From: Ruminococcaceae bacterium BL-6
GTDB lineage: Bacteria > Bacillota > Clostridia > Oscillospirales > Acutalibacteraceae
Direction of reading: 5' to 3'
NCBI GenBank assembly: GCA_902810075.1
Contig: LR778135.1
Location: forward strand, 1,550,001-1,614,000
DNA length: 64,000 nt
Shown here: piece after piece, positions 29,152 through 37,432 of the stretch
Layout of the letters: each line of letters starts with the position of its first letter
How positions within the stretch are numbered: position 1 is the stretch's first letter
Program-made: the position numbers and the translations under genes
Notes under the pieces: model-generated
What the model was told of the DNA's origin: nothing
The model's database searches: none
What the model saw: only the letters and a program-made list of their open reading frames with translations

Positions 29152-29472
29152 ATGATACAGATTCACTTCTTTCAGAATCCCTCGGGGGAGCTTCTCGGCT
29201 TTGAAATTTTCGGCCATTCCGGAACGGCCGAAGCGGGAAATGATATCGTCTGCGCGGCGGTTTCGTCCGCGGCGTACATGGCCGCGAACACTGTCACCGA
29301 CGTGCTGATGGCGGATGCCGAGGCCACGGTGCGGGATGGGGAGATGTCCCTTCGCATCGGACAAAAAGACGCGGCTTTGTGCCGCAGCCTGCTGAAAGGC
29401 TTGAAGCTTCATCTGATCGCTCTGGAAGAACAGTATCCCGACAATATCAATGTCAGCTATACGGAGGTGTAA
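29152..29472 (+). CDS. prp: Ribosomal-processing cysteine protease Prp
   Basis: 106 residues, YsxB family. Catalytic residues are in [19 protein letters not shown]22 and C34. Prp removes the N-terminal extension of L27 before ribosome assembly in Firmicutes. Its partner substrate is the next gene, whose product indeed carries such an extension. The gene also lies between rplU and rpmA in other Firmicutes. Confidence 0.95.
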   Translation: MIQIHFFQNPSGELLGFEIFGHSGTAEAGNDIVCAAVSSAAYMAANTVTDVLMADAEATVRDGEMSLRIGQKDAALCRSLLKGLKLHLIALEEQYPDNINVSYTEV

Positions 29473-29476
29473 ATCG

Positions 29477-29761
29477 ATGTTAAAGATAAATATTCAGCTT
29501 TTCGCACATAAAAAGGGAATGGGCTCCACCAAGAACGGCCGCGATTCCGAATCCAAGCGCCTCGGCGTCAAGCGGGCGGACGGCCAGTTCGTGCTTGCCG
29601 GCAACATTCTGGTCAAACAGCGCGGCACCCACATCCATCCGGGCGACAACGTCGGCATCGGCTCCGACGATTCCCTGTTTGCCCTGATCGACGGGCACGT
29701 CAAATTCGAGCGCTTCGGCCGTGACCGCAAAAAGGTCAGCGTTTACGCCGTGGAACAGTAA
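29477..29761 (+). CDS. rpmA: 50S ribosomal protein L27 with cleavable N-terminal extension
   Basis: 94 residues. The start [14 protein letters not shown] carries the Firmicutes extension; by analogy with S. aureus, Prp should cut after F9, leaving A10-H11-KKG to reach the peptidyl-transferase centre. The [31 protein letters not shown] core is unmistakable. ATG 29477 follows GGAGGTG; the longer frame from 29450 lies in prp. Confidence 0.98.
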   Translation: MLKINIQLFAHKKGMGSTKNGRDSESKRLGVKRADGQFVLAGNILVKQRGTHIHPGDNVGIGSDDSLFALIDGHVKFERFGRDRKKVSVYAVEQ

Positions 29762-29782
29762 CGCGGGTCAATAAAGGATCGG

Positions 29783-29813
29783 AAAATCCCGGGAGTGCCC
29801 CGGGATTTTTTAA
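29783..29813 (+). terminator. Terminator of rplU-prp-rpmA
   Basis: 11-bp perfect stem AAAATCCCGGG / CCCGGGATTTT, loop AGTGC, then TTAATA. Confidence 0.9.
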
Positions 29814-29899
29814 TATGAGAACGTCTATACTAGAAGAATCGGGCATTCCGGTACGGAAAGCCGGGCCTTTTCAAAGCCAAATGAAACTGGTGGGATGAT

Positions 29900-31171
29900 A
29901 TGTTTGTAGATATTGCGAAAATCAGCATAAAAGCGGGAAACGGAGGCGACGGCGCGGTCACCTTCCACCGCGAAAAATATGTGGCTGCCGGCGGGCCCGA
30001 CGGCGGGGACGGCGGCCGGGGTGGAAATATCGTGTTCCGGGCGGACCGCAATCTTTCCACTTTGGCCGATTTCCGTTATAAGCGCAAATACGCCGCGCAG
30101 AGCGGGGAACCGGGCAGGGGAAAGCGATGCTCGGGTAAAAGCGGGGAAGACCTCGTGATCCGCGTGCCATTCGGCACTTTGGTGAAAGAGGCGGAGAGCG
30201 GCCGGCTTCTGGCCGACCTTTCGACGGACGAGCCCTGCGTGATCGCGCGCGGCGGCCGGGGTGGATGGGGCAACGCGCATTTCGCGACGCCGACCCGCCA
30301 GGTCCCCCGGTTCGCAAGGCCCGGAACCCCCGGGGAGGCGTTCGAGCTTCAGCTTGAGCTGAAGCTTCTGGCCGACGTGGGGCTGATCGGCTTCCCGAAC
30401 GTTGGGAAATCCACTTTGATTTCCGTGGTGAGCGAGGCGAAGCCCCAGATCGCGAATTACCATTTTACAACCATCACGCCGGTTCTCGGTGTGGTCTCCA
30501 TGGGGGAGGGAAGTTCCTTCGTCATGGCGGACATTCCCGGGCTGATCGAGGGCGCGGGCGAAGGCGCGGGGCTGGGGTACCGGTTTCTGCGCCATGTGGA
30601 ACGGTGCCGCCTGCTGGTCCATATCGTCGATGTCGCGGGCAGCGAGGGCCGCGACCCGGTGAAAGATTTTGAAATGATCAATAAAGAGCTGGAAAAGTTC
30701 AACCCACAGCTTTCCGAACGGCCCATGCTCGTCGTGGGCAATAAATGCGACCTTGCAACCGAGGAGCAGATCGCGGCTTTCCGCGATGATGTGCAGGGCC
30801 GGGGATACGAATTCTTTCCGATCATGGCGGCGATCCGCTACGGGGTGGATCCGCTTTTAAAGCGGATTGCGGAATTGCTGAGCAAGCTTCCCCCGGTGAC
30901 CCGCTACGAGCCGGATCCCGTGCCCGAAAAGCCGGAGCTCGTGCAGGAACGCGGAGCCGTTTCCGTCGTGAACCGCGGCGGCGTGTACGTCGTGGAGGGA
31001 GACTGGCTGCTGAACGTGCTGCGCACCATCGATTTCGACGATTCCGAGTCGCTCCAGTACTTCCAGCGGGTTCTGATCCATTCCGGCGTGATAGACGCCC
31101 TGCGGGAAGCGGGCGCAGGCGAAGGGGATACCGTCAGCATCTATGACGTACAGTTCGACTTTGTCGAGTGA
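29900..31171 (+). CDS. obgE: GTPase Obg
   Basis: 423 residues. The Gly-rich Obg domain (about 1-158: AGNGGDGAVTFHREKYVAAGGPDGGDGGRGG) is followed by the G domain with G1 GFPNVGKST near 165, G3 DIPGLIEGA and G4 NKCD, then the OCT C-terminal domain (about 345-423) found in Gram-positive Obg. Needed for 50S assembly, linked to stress and sporulation onset. It overlaps the mini-RNase III reading frame region by its stop; RBS for the next gene lies in the overlap. Confidence 0.97.
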   Translation: MFVDIAKISIKAGNGGDGAVTFHREKYVAAGGPDGGDGGRGGNIVFRADRNLSTLADFRYKRKYAAQSGEPGRGKRCSGKSGEDLVIRVPFGTLVKEAESGRLLADLSTDEPCVIARGGRGGWGNAHFATPTRQVPRFARPGTPGEAFELQLELKLLADVGLIGFPNVGKSTLISVVSEAKPQIANYHFTTITPVLGVVSMGEGSSFVMADIPGLIEGAGEGAGLGYRFLRHVERCRLLVHIVDVAGSEGRDPVKDFEMINKELEKFNPQLSERPMLVVGNKCDLATEEQIAAFRDDVQGRGYEFFPIMAAIRYGVDPLLKRIAELLSKLPPVTRYEPDPVPEKPELVQERGAVSVVNRGGVYVVEGDWLLNVLRTIDFDDSESLQYFQRVLIHSGVIDALREAGAGEGDTVSIYDVQFDFVE

Positions 31172-31182
31172 GGAGGCTTTCT

Positions 31183-31629
31183 TTGGAACGATTTTATCAG
31201 GCGGAGTGCGACCCCGGGCAAATGAGCCCGCTGACGCTCGCCTTTGTGGGGGACTGCGTGTTTGAGCTGTTCGTGCGGGAACGCCTTGTCTGTCTGGCGA
31301 ACCGGCCGGCGAGGGACCTGCACACTCTGGCGGTGAATCAGGTCTGCTGCCGGGCGCAGGCAGAGGCTTCCCGAAGGCTGATCCCTCTTTTCACCGATGA
31401 GGAAGCCGAGGTGTTCCGCAGGGGAAGGAACACCCATGTCACCCATATCCCCAAAAATTCGACTTCCGCGGATTACCACGCGGCCACCGCGTTGGAAACC
31501 CTTTTCGGCTATCTGTATTTAAAGGGGGAGCTTTCCCGCCTGCGCCGCTTCTTTTTGCTGATGTGTGAAGAAGGAGGTTGTCTGCTTGCTGGAGGAACTG
31601 AAGAAAAAGAGAAAAGTCCTGGTAACTGA
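31183..31629 (+). CDS. mrnC: Mini-ribonuclease III
   Basis: 148 residues: an RNase III catalytic domain without the dsRNA-binding domain, which matures 23S rRNA ends. Family features are LTLAFVGDCVFELFVRERLV, the N-terminal AECDPGQM region and THVTHIPKNSTSADYHAATALETLFGYLYL. TTG 31183 is supported by GAGGAGG at 31170-31176. Its 3' end overlaps the YitT gene by 44 bases. Confidence 0.93.
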   Translation: MERFYQAECDPGQMSPLTLAFVGDCVFELFVRERLVCLANRPARDLHTLAVNQVCCRAQAEASRRLIPLFTDEEAEVFRRGRNTHVTHIPKNSTSADYHAATALETLFGYLYLKGELSRLRRFFLLMCEEGGCLLAGGTEEKEKSPGN

Positions 31630-32512
31630 TTTTCTGTATTTTATAGCGGGAAGCATACTGTTCGGCCTGGCGCTCAATTCGTTCACCGCGCCCAATCACA
31701 TCGCTTCAGGCGGTGTGTCCGGTATTTCCATCCTGTTGAATTACCTGTTTAAGACGCCGATCGGCGTTACGATCTTTCTGATCAATATCCCGATTTTTTT
31801 GTGGGCGGTTTCCGAGCTGGGCTATCAGATGGTTCTGAAAACCATTGTCGCCACGTTTCTCTCTTCAGCTATCATCGACCTGATGGGTCTGGTGGTCCCG
31901 GTCTATCACGGAAACCAGATGCTGGCCGCCATTTTCGGCGGCGCTCTCGACGGCACCGGGCTGTCCCTTTTCTTTATCCGCGGCGCGACGACGGGGGGAA
32001 CGGATCTGATCGCCCGCCTGCTCGGGCGGCGGTTCCGCCATGTTTCCATGGGAAAGCTGCTTCTGAGCGTGGATGGGGTCATCATCGTGGCTTCCGGATT
32101 TGTATACCAAAGCCTGGAAAGCTCTCTGTATGCGCTGATCGCCATTTTTGTTTCCACCCGGATCATCGACACCATCCTGTACGGCACGGATATCGGAACC
32201 GGAAAGGTTCTTTTCATCATGTCGGCAAAAAACAATGAAATCGCGCAGCAGATTCTGATGGATATGGGGCGCGGGGTCACCGCGCTGAAATCCCGTGGGA
32301 TGTACAGCGGGAACGACAGCGAGGTGCTTCTCTGCGCCGTGCGCAGATACGAGGCTTTCGAGGTCAACGACATCGTGCGTTCCATCGACCCGAACGCGTT
32401 TGTGATCGTGGGCGACGCAGGGGAGATTTCCGGCGAGGGGTTCCGGGAAGTGAAGCAGGACGAAAAGACCCTGAAGGATCTTCTCCTCAAAAGGAAAAAG
32501 GAAAAATCATGA
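31586..32512 (+). CDS. YitT family membrane protein (DUF161/DUF2179)
   Basis: 308 residues. About five to six membrane helices (residues about 13-205; FTAPNHIASGGVSGISILLNYLF and DGTGLSLFFIRGATTGGTDLIARLL are typical YitT repeats) and a C-terminal DUF2179 domain (about 220-295) of ferredoxin-like fold. Function unknown; widespread in Firmicutes. TTG 31586 is placed 8 bases after AAGGAGG (31571-31577); the frame is open upstream to 31565. Confidence 0.9.
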   Translation: MLEELKKKRKVLVTDFLYFIAGSILFGLALNSFTAPNHIASGGVSGISILLNYLFKTPIGVTIFLINIPIFLWAVSELGYQMVLKTIVATFLSSAIIDLMGLVVPVYHGNQMLAAIFGGALDGTGLSLFFIRGATTGGTDLIARLLGRRFRHVSMGKLLLSVDGVIIVASGFVYQSLESSLYALIAIFVSTRIIDTILYGTDIGTGKVLFIMSAKNNEIAQQILMDMGRGVTALKSRGMYSGNDSEVLLCAVRRYEAFEVNDIVRSIDPNAFVIVGDAGEISGEGFREVKQDEKTLKDLLLKRKKEKS

Positions 32513-32518
32513 GAAGAA

Positions 32519-32563
32519 AAAACAGGCGGCTTTGCATTTGCTGCAAAACCGTCTGTTTTCTGG
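32519..32563 (+). terminator. Intrinsic terminator after the YitT gene
   Basis: Outer 11-bp stem AAAACAGGCGG / CCGTCTGTTTT (one G-U) and inner 6-bp stem TTTGCA / TGCAAA, loop TTTGC, then TCTGGCTTTTT. Confidence 0.88.
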
Positions 32564-32569
32564 CTTTTT

Positions 32570-32618
32570 AGGCCCCGTTTGAAAAATCAAGGAACTGGTC
32601 TATTTCTCAAACAAGGCC
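32570..32618 (+). mobile_element. 49-bp remnant of a TIR element (smallest of three)
   Basis: Left end AGGCCCCGTTTGAAAAAT and right end ATTTCTCAAACAAGGCC are near-perfect inverted repeats joined by only 15 bases (CAAGGAACTGGTCT...). Both ends match the 341-bp element at 37433-37773, so this is an internal-deletion derivative. It lies right after a terminator. Confidence 0.72.
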
Positions 32619-32635
32619 AAAAGAAGAGCCGTCAA

Positions 32636-32821
32636 TCAGCCCTTGCAATTACGGCCGCTGTCCACGTCGCTCATGCTGTCGTTTTTCTTGTTTTGTGTGT
32701 TATTGTAAGAATCCTTCTTCTGGGTCGAGTTATTCTGAGTAGAATTGTTCTGGCCAGAATTGTGCGTTCTGTCGCTGGCGTTATTCTGAGCTCTGTTGTT
32801 TTTCTCATACTGCTTATCCAA
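32636..32821 (-). CDS. Small Asn-rich protein, possible spore-associated protein
   Basis: 61 residues, extremely hydrophilic: Asn, Gln, Ser, Lys and Asp dominate (NNRAQNNASDRTHNSGQNN), no hydrophobic core, so probably disordered. TTG start at 32821 has AAGGGGGTG at a good distance, which supports translation. Codon and amino-acid use is unlike the neighbours. The composition recalls small spore proteins of the gamma type, but I see no clear motif, so this is only a suggestion. Transcribed opposite to the flanking genes. Confidence 0.55.
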   Translation of the reverse strand: MDKQYEKNNRAQNNASDRTHNSGQNNSTQNNSTQKKDSYNNTQNKKNDSMSDVDSGRNCKG

Positions 32822-32922
32822 AGTATTTCACCCCCTTCAGTGCTTATTATTTTCACGATTGAATGGAATATACGAAATAGAGGACAGGAATTGGAAAAAA
32901 CAAATTTTTGGAGATGAAAAAG

Positions 32923-34257
32923 ATGGAAGAGCTTCCGCCGGAGTTCAGAAAACGGATGCGCCAAATGCTCGGGGCGGAGTTCCCGGCGTTTCTAAGCTGC
33001 ATGTCCCGCCCGAGCGTGCGGGGAATCCGGCTGAATCCCCTGAAAGCCACAAGGAAGCTTCTGGAGAAATCGCTCGGTTTTCCGCTTTGCCCATCCGTAT
33101 TCTCTCCTTTTTCCTACGAAATCCCATCCGACGCGCCGAAGCCGGGGACTATCCCGCTGCACCACGCCGGCGCTTTTTATTCGCAGGAGCCATCCGCGGC
33201 CTCGGCGGTCACGATCCTGAATCCCCGGCCCGGGGAAAAAATACTCGACCTGTGCGCCGCCCCCGGCGGCAAATCCACCCAGATCGCCGGAATCCTGGGC
33301 GGAGGCGGGCTTCTCTGGTCCAATGAGGTCGTTCCGGGCCGGGCCAAAGTGCTTCTTTCCAACCTGGAGCGCCTCGGAGTAAAAAACGCGGTGGTTTCCT
33401 CATGCCATCCGGAAATCCTGTGTGAGAGGCTTTCCGGATTTTTCGACAGGGTACTGGTGGACGCGCCCTGTTCGGAAGAAGGGATGTTCCGCAGAGACCG
33501 CGGCGCGGTGCAAAGCTGGAGCGTGGAGCACGTCAGGTCCTGCGCGGCGCGTCAGCTCCTGATCCTGCGCAGCGCGGCCCGTGCTGTAAGGGAAAACGGG
33601 ATTCTCGTTTATTCCACCTGCACGTTTTCCCGCGAGGAAAACGAAGAGACGGTTCTCGCCTTTTTGAAGGAGCATCCGGATTTTTCGCTGGAGCCCTCCG
33701 GCGTGGAGTTCGGGCGCCCCGGATTCGATCTGCCGCGGGCGCGCAGGATTTTCCCGATGGACGGCGGCGACGGGCATTTTGCGGCCCGCCTGCGCCGTTT
33801 GTCCCCGTGCGTCTGCCGGGCCGTTCCGTTTGACCCGCCGAAAGCCGGAGGACAAAAGGTTGTGCAGGCCCTTCTGGAAGAAGTTTTTCAAATCCCGCCG
33901 GAGGAAAAAATCGTATGCAGCGGCGGGCGGCTTTTTGTTCCGCCGGCGGGCCTTCCGGGGCTTTCCGGCCTCGGGGTGATCCGTGCGGGCCTTCTGCTGG
34001 GGGAAATCAGGACCGGACGGGTGGAACCGGCCCACGCGCTGTTTCTGGCCGCCAAACCCGGAATGCTTCGGAACGTGCTGGATTTTCCGTCGGATTCCCG
34101 ACAGATCCGGGCGTTTCTGCACGGCGAGGAGCTCGAAACAGACCCGTCGCTCAAAGGCTATGCCGGGGTCGCTGTGGACGGCGTGCTCACCGGTTTCGGG
34201 AAGTGCTCCGGCGGCAGGCTGAAAAACAGGTATCCAAAAGGTTTGCGTATTTATTGA
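32923..34257 (+). CDS. RsmF/NOL1-NOP2-Sun family rRNA m5C methyltransferase
   Basis: 444 residues. The SAM-binding motif LDLCAAPGGKST and the two cysteines of RNA m5C methyltransferases, VDAPCSEEGMF (catalytic-cycle Cys) and YSTCTFSREENEE (nucleophile Cys), are intact. The C-terminal third (about 300-444) fits the RsmF extension. ATG 32923 is 9 bases after GGAG; ATG 32914 would be on top of it. Probably modifies 16S rRNA near position 1407; the exact base is not predictable. Confidence 0.92.
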   Translation: MEELPPEFRKRMRQMLGAEFPAFLSCMSRPSVRGIRLNPLKATRKLLEKSLGFPLCPSVFSPFSYEIPSDAPKPGTIPLHHAGAFYSQEPSAASAVTILNPRPGEKILDLCAAPGGKSTQIAGILGGGGLLWSNEVVPGRAKVLLSNLERLGVKNAVVSSCHPEILCERLSGFFDRVLVDAPCSEEGMFRRDRGAVQSWSVEHVRSCAARQLLILRSAARAVRENGILVYSTCTFSREENEETVLAFLKEHPDFSLEPSGVEFGRPGFDLPRARRIFPMDGGDGHFAARLRRLSPCVCRAVPFDPPKAGGQKVVQALLEEVFQIPPEEKIVCSGGRLFVPPAGLPGLSGLGVIRAGLLLGEIRTGRVEPAHALFLAAKPGMLRNVLDFPSDSRQIRAFLHGEELETDPSLKGYAGVAVDGVLTGFGKCSGGRLKNRYPKGLRIY

Positions 34258-34300
34258 CAAAGTTTGTGCACCCTGATTTTCACTTTAGGTTAGTAATGAC

Positions 34301-34329
34301 TTGAATTTAAAAAAACAGGGTGGTACAAT
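34301..34329 (+). promoter_or_regulatory. Promoter of ilvE
   Basis: TTGAAT (34301-34306), 17 bp, TACAAT (34324-34329). Start would be about 25 bases before the ATG, leaving no room for a T-box leader. Confidence 0.7.
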
Positions 34330-34361
34330 GAAAATAATTTTAAATTCAGGGAGGGCATATT

Positions 34362-35432
34362 ATGCAGGAAATAAGAGTAGAACTCACAAAACATCCGAAA
34401 CAGAAGCCTCAGGACGAGACAAAACTCGGATTCGGGACCATTTTTACCGACCACATGTTTCTGATGAACTACGATGCCGGCCAGGGATGGCATGATCCGA
34501 GGATCGTTCCCTACGGGCCGCTGGAACTGGAACCCGCCGCCATGTGCCTGCATTACGGACAATCTGTTTTCGAGGGCATGAAGGCTTACCGCACGGGAGA
34601 CGGACGAATCCTGCTCTTCCGCCCGGATAAAAACATGGCCCGGCTGAACGTCTCCAATGAACGGCTTTGTATTCCGCTGATCGACGAAAAATTTGCGGTA
34701 AAGGCGATCGAAAAGCTCGTTTCCATTGAAAAGGACTGGATTCCGTCCACGCCCGGAACCTCCCTGTATCTGCGGCCGTTTATCATCGGGGTCGACCCCC
34801 GCATCGGAGTCCATCCCGCCAGCCATCTGCTGTTTATCATCATCTGCTCGCCTGTGGGTGCGTATTATCCCGAAGGCCTTAACCCGGTGAAGATCTACGT
34901 GGAAAAGAACTACGTCCGCGCGGTAAAGGGCGGCATGGGCTTTACGAAAACGGCGGGCAACTATGCGGCCTCGCTGAAAGCGCAGGATGAGGCCGAAAAG
35001 CAGAAGTACACCCAGGTGCTTTGGCTCGACGGCGTGGAGCGCAAATATATCGAGGAAGTCGGCACCATGAACGTCTTCTTCGTCATCGGCGACGAGATCG
35101 TCACGCCGTCGCTCCAGGGCTCCATCCTTTCCGGCATCACGCGCATGTCGACGATCGAGATCCTCAAAGCCTGGGGATTAAAGGTCAGCGAGCGCAGAAT
35201 TTCCATCGAAGAAATTGCCCAAGCCTCCAAAGAGGGCCGTTTGAAGGAAGCGTTCGGCACCGGCACGGCTGCCGTGATCTCCCCGATCGGCCAGCTGAAA
35301 TGGGGCGACGATATCATGGAGATCAACGACGGGAAAATCGGCGCAATCTCCCAGAAGCTCTATGACGCCCTTACCGGCATCCAGTGGGGTAAGATCAAGG
35401 ATACGATGGGTTGGACCGTGGAAGTCAAATAA
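34362..35432 (+). CDS. ilvE: Branched-chain amino acid aminotransferase
   Basis: 356 residues, PLP fold type IV, transferring amino groups between Glu and Val/Leu/Ile keto acids. Motifs: YGQSVFEGMKAYR, the active-site lysine in GFTKTAGNYAAS (about K197), WLDGVERKYIEEVGTMNVFFV and SGITRMSTIEI. Size matches BCAT class II (IlvE/BcaT of about 350 residues). GGGAGGG precedes the ATG. Monocistronic between promoter 34301-34329 and terminator 35450-35484. Confidence 0.96.
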   Translation: MQEIRVELTKHPKQKPQDETKLGFGTIFTDHMFLMNYDAGQGWHDPRIVPYGPLELEPAAMCLHYGQSVFEGMKAYRTGDGRILLFRPDKNMARLNVSNERLCIPLIDEKFAVKAIEKLVSIEKDWIPSTPGTSLYLRPFIIGVDPRIGVHPASHLLFIIICSPVGAYYPEGLNPVKIYVEKNYVRAVKGGMGFTKTAGNYAASLKAQDEAEKQKYTQVLWLDGVERKYIEEVGTMNVFFVIGDEIVTPSLQGSILSGITRMSTIEILKAWGLKVSERRISIEEIAQASKEGRLKEAFGTGTAAVISPIGQLKWGDDIMEINDGKIGAISQKLYDALTGIQWGKIKDTMGWTVEVK

Positions 35433-35449
35433 AATTCTTTTCGGAACGG

Positions 35450-35484
35450 AAAGACGGCGGCTCTGGCTGCCGCTTTTCTTTTTT
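35450..35484 (+). terminator. Terminator of ilvE
   Basis: 7-bp stem CGGCGGC / GCTGCCG (one G-U; 35455-35461 with 35466-35472), loop TCTG, then CTTTTCTTTTTT. Confidence 0.75.
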
Positions 35485-35504
35485 CAGGGAGGAGGAGCCC
35501 TTTT

Positions 35505-36377
35505 ATGCGGGAGCTGACGTTTTCCGTGCCCCGGGATTGGGACAGCAGCCTGCTGAAAAATTTTCTGCGCCGCCGCTGCGACGTTTCCGCGCGGCTTCTG
35601 GCGCGCTTAAAGCGGGAACCCGGCGGCATTTCGGTGAACGGCGCGCATGCCACGGCGCTCACTCTGCTGCGCGCGGGGGATGCCGTGCGCCTGGTCCTGC
35701 CGGCGGATGACAAGCTTCCGATGCCGAGGGAGCTTCCGATTGCAATCGTTTACGAGGATGAGGATCTTCTGGTCGTGGACAAGCCCGCCGATATGCCGGT
35801 CTATCCTACGCCGGGGCACGACAATGACACGCTGGCCAACGCCGTTTCGTTCTGCTGGCGGTCGAAGGGACGTTCCTTTTCGTTCCGGCCTGTATATAGG
35901 CTGGATAAAAATACATCCGGGCTCATCGTCCTCGCGAAAAACGCGTATGCCGCGTCCTTTCTTTCCCACCGGATCCAAAAAGAATACACAGCAGTCTGCG
36001 AGGGGATGCTGACCGGCTCGGGTGTGATCGACCGCCCCATTCTGCTCGCGCCCGGCAGCAAGATCCGGCGCGCGGTGGGCCCGGCGGGGGCAAAAGCCGT
36101 CACCCGCTGGGAAAGCGAAGGCTGCCTTGCGGGCCACACCCTGCTGAAGCTGCGGCTGGAAACCGGAAGGACCCACCAGATCCGTGTCCACATGGCAAGC
36201 ATCGGCCACCCGCTCGCCGGGGATGACCTGTACGGCGGACATCTCGGCCTGATCCGCCGTCAGGCGCTCCACTGCGGGGATGTCCGCCTGATCCATCCGG
36301 TCGAAAAGAAAGAGGTGGAACTCTCTTCGGCCCTTCCGGAGGATATGGAAAAACTTCTCTGTCTCTGCCATGAATAA
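35505..36377 (+). CDS. RluA/RluD family pseudouridine synthase
   Basis: 290 residues. An S4-like N-terminal part (DVSARLLARLKREPGGISVNG), then the catalytic motif RLDKNTSGLIV with D134, and HQIRVHMASIGHPLAGDDLYGG typical of the RluA class. It isomerises uridine in rRNA or tRNA; the target cannot be assigned from sequence. GGGAGGAGG lies upstream of the ATG. Confidence 0.93.
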   Translation: MRELTFSVPRDWDSSLLKNFLRRRCDVSARLLARLKREPGGISVNGAHATALTLLRAGDAVRLVLPADDKLPMPRELPIAIVYEDEDLLVVDKPADMPVYPTPGHDNDTLANAVSFCWRSKGRSFSFRPVYRLDKNTSGLIVLAKNAYAASFLSHRIQKEYTAVCEGMLTGSGVIDRPILLAPGSKIRRAVGPAGAKAVTRWESEGCLAGHTLLKLRLETGRTHQIRVHMASIGHPLAGDDLYGGHLGLIRRQALHCGDVRLIHPVEKKEVELSSALPEDMEKLLCLCHE

Positions 36378-36464
36378 ATTGCATAAATTACGGTTAAGTT
36401 TCGGGTGTGAATGGTAGAAATTATCTAAAGATTACGGAAACGGGAAAGAATCGTAAATTTATAC

Positions 36465-36493
36465 TTGCTTTCTGCATATTTATGCGATATAAT
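36465..36493 (+). promoter_or_regulatory. Promoter of the amino-acid ABC transporter
   Basis: TTGCTT (36465-36470), 17 bp, TATAAT (36488-36493), about 45 bases before the binding-protein gene. Confidence 0.75.
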
Positions 36494-36538
36494 ACATCCA
36501 TAAATTCAAGACGATCAGTTGAAAAAGGGGTATTGAAT

Positions 36539-37357
36539 ATGAAAAAAACAATCAGGCTGGCCGCTCTGGTCCTTTCCGCGGCCGCGATGCTTTCCATGGC
36601 CGCGTGCGGCGGAAAAGCCGGCTCGGCGTCTTCCGGGGCGGCATCCGAATCCGGAAGCGCGCTGGATAAAATCAAGTCGGACGGATATATCACCATGTCG
36701 ACCAATGCGGAGTTCGAACCGTTCGAATATAAGGACGGCGACAAGTTCGCGGGCATCGACATCGAAATTTCGCAGAAAATCGCCGACAAGCTCGGCGTGA
36801 AGCTGAAAATTAACGACGTCGCGTTCGATTCGCTGGTCCCGGAGCTCACGTCCGGCAAGGCGGACTTTGTCGCGGCGGGCATGACGGCCAACGACGACAG
36901 GAGGAAGAACGTCGATTTTTCCGATAACTATTTCAACGCGAGCCAGGCAATCATCGTGAAGAAAGACAGCGCCATCAAAAAGCCGGAAGACCTGAACGGC
37001 AAAAAGGTCGGCGTGCAGCAGGGAACCACCGGTGACACCTACTGCACGAACGAGGACGGCTCCAGCAAGGTCAAGGTCGGTTCCGTCGAACGCTACAACA
37101 AGGGTATGGATGCGGTGTCCGACCTGATCGGCGGCCGTCTGGATGCGGTTGTCATCGACAACTTCCCGGCGGAGAAATTCGTTTCCAAAAACAGCGACAA
37201 GCTGGTGAAGCTTGACGAGGCCCTGACCGAAGAAGAATACGCCATCGCGGTCAAAAAAGGGAACAAGGAGCTGGCCGACACGATCAACGGTGTTCTCAAG
37301 GAGTTGAAGGACAGCGGCGAGATGGATAAAATCGTCAATCAATATATGAAAGAATAA
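36539..37357 (+). CDS. Polar amino-acid ABC transporter, substrate-binding lipoprotein
   Basis: 272 residues. Lipoprotein signal with lipobox LSMAAC (Cys at about residue 23) for anchoring outside the membrane, then a Ser/Ala-rich linker and an SBP family 3 domain (GYITMSTNAEFEPFEYKDGDKFAGIDIEISQKIAD). This is the His/Gln/cystine type; the exact amino acid is not readable. GAAAAAGGGG lies upstream of the ATG. Its permease and ATPase genes are separated from it by a terminator and a 341-bp inserted element. Confidence 0.95.
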   Translation: MKKTIRLAALVLSAAAMLSMAACGGKAGSASSGAASESGSALDKIKSDGYITMSTNAEFEPFEYKDGDKFAGIDIEISQKIADKLGVKLKINDVAFDSLVPELTSGKADFVAAGMTANDDRRKNVDFSDNYFNASQAIIVKKDSAIKKPEDLNGKKVGVQQGTTGDTYCTNEDGSSKVKVGSVERYNKGMDAVSDLIGGRLDAVVIDNFPAEKFVSKNSDKLVKLDEALTEEEYAIAVKKGNKELADTINGVLKELKDSGEMDKIVNQYMKE

Positions 37358-37381
37358 TCCGTCGGCTCAAAAATATTTTGT

Positions 37382-37424
37382 CTGGGTAGCGGGTCACCCT
37401 CCGCTGCCCAGCTTTGTGTTTTTA
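37382..37424 (+). terminator. Terminator after the binding-protein gene
   Basis: 11-bp stem CTGGGTAGCGG / CCGCTGCCCAG (one G-U; 37382-37392 with 37401-37411), loop GTCACCCT, then CTTTGTGTTTTTA. Such mid-operon terminators often set excess binding protein over permease. Confidence 0.8.
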
Positions 37425-37432
37425 GATTGGTC

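Noticed and set aside
32579..32917. 112-codon hydrophobic + strand frame
   Set aside because: Starts inside the TIR remnant, is antisense to the better-supported Asn-rich gene and lacks a ribosome site.
34258..34361. T-box riboswitch before ilvE
   Set aside because: Promoter TACAAT at 34324 leaves only about 25 bases of leader, far too short.
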